Source: Lawsonibacter sp. (GTDB lineage: Bacteria; Bacillota; Clostridia; Oscillospirales; Oscillospiraceae). Taken from it: a stretch of DNA of 5,143 nt. The DNA lies in assembly GCA_022798855.1 (NCBI GenBank), contig JAAWNI010000163.1, positions 1 through 5,143 of the forward strand. Reading direction: 5' to 3'. Shown here piece by piece: positions 4,976-5,143 of the stretch. Position 1 is the first letter of the stretch, and the number at the start of each line of letters is the position of its first letter. The notes beneath the pieces were generated by a model, which did no database searches, had not been told where the DNA came from, and was given only the letters and a program-made list of their open reading frames with translations. The translations under genes and the position numbers were made by a program.

Positions 4976-4997
4976 AAAGAAGAGAGGAAGATATGAT
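4969..4997 (+). promoter_or_regulatory. Possible plus-strand promoter at the right edge
   Basis: TTGTCA (4969-4974), a spacer of exactly 17 bases and TATGAT (4992-4997) form a good sigma-A match. The -35 box lies in the right arm of the terminator stem, so chance is possible. If real, it starts near 5004 and transcribes a hairpin-rich stretch toward the right, divergent from queT. It conflicts with reading 5004-5141 as a minus-strand gene end. Confidence 0.35.
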
Positions 4998-5003
4998 AAA
5001 CCG

Positions 5004-5141
5004 TCAGTGGACGGGGATTTTTGGTCTGCCGCGCCGGAGCGGAAGCCTGCGGGGCGGCAGTAGGGCGTGTACCTCACGCCGGAAGGTCTTGGCAGCTAGG
5101 ACCAAATATGTCCGGTATTTCGCGCGGGTTGCCGGACCGTG
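5004..5141 (-). CDS. Possible C-terminal end of a basic protein, cut by the window edge
   Basis: The minus-strand frame is open from the window edge for 45 codons to TGA at 5006-5004, 28 bases before a left-facing terminator. That spacing is typical of a gene end. The visible residues are strongly basic and end in LPLRRGRPKIPVH, suggesting a nucleic-acid-binding tail if real. The family is not recognised. The stretch is GC-rich, so an open frame of this length could be chance, and the region also forms hairpins at 5026-5060 (CTGCCGC/GCGGCAG), 5064-5080 (GGCGTG/CACGCC) and 5110-5137 (GTCCGG/CCGGAC). It could instead be a structured RNA or leader. Confidence 0.25.
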   Translation of the reverse strand, partial: HGPATRAKYRTYLVLAAKTFRREVHALLPPRRLPLRRGRPKIPVH

Positions 5142-5143
5142 GG

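Noticed and set aside
4658..5077. Open frames on both strands (plus 4719-5063, minus 4658-5077) across the region right of queT
   Set aside because: They pass through the strong terminator stem, the queT promoter or the queT leader, start at non-ATG codons and show no family resemblance.

Overview
The window is GC-rich bacterial chromosome with Firmicutes-type signals: purine-rich Shine-Dalgarno (SD) boxes 5-8 bases before ATG starts, sigma-A-like promoters with 17-base spacers, and factor-independent terminators. The gene families (clostridial CstA, a Lit/DUF1461 membrane enzyme, UraA/PyrP, a QueT S component, DUF3237) and the hairpin repeats typical of gut clostridial intergenic regions suggest a high-GC gut Clostridia, probably Oscillospiraceae (Flavonifractor/Oscillibacter-like). 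This assignment is inferred from style and content, not from a marker gene.

Layout. Positions 1-385 hold the C-terminal end of a plus-strand CstA-type transporter, followed by a terminator (412-441). A promoter (446-474) then leads into a ~200-base hairpin-rich, MITE-like element (475-674), which forms most of the 5' leader of a Lit/DUF1461 membrane protein (697-1359). A strong promoter (1404-1432) starts an unusual leader: a 19-codon peptide (1461-1520) whose stop codon overlaps the first arm of an intrinsic terminator (1519-1547). Next comes a uracil permease (1597-2943). A promoter with the same two hexamers (2998-3026) drives a small helical protein with a CxCCC tail (3071-3490). Two stem-loops (3501-3527, 3545-3580) separate it from two minus-strand genes: DUF3237 (3586-4020) and queT (4091-4636). 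The queT leader (about 4742-4637) can fold into a hairpin-loop pseudoknot and is a candidate preQ1 riboswitch. The right end (4756-5143) has no secure gene. It holds a strong minus-oriented terminator (4941-4975), a possible plus-strand promoter, several GC-rich hairpins and a possible cut-off minus-strand reading frame.

Function. Most genes concern uptake of scavenged metabolites: peptides or carboxylates (CstA), uracil (UraA) and a queuosine precursor (QueT). Two transporters sit behind leaders that look ligand-responsive. The uraA leader has the architecture of UTP-sensitive, ribosome-coupled attenuation as known from enterobacterial pyrBI. The queT leader has the architecture of a preQ1-sensing pseudoknot. 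Lit would remodel lipoprotein acylation at the cell surface. These two leaders and the hairpin element before lit are the most interesting parts of the window.
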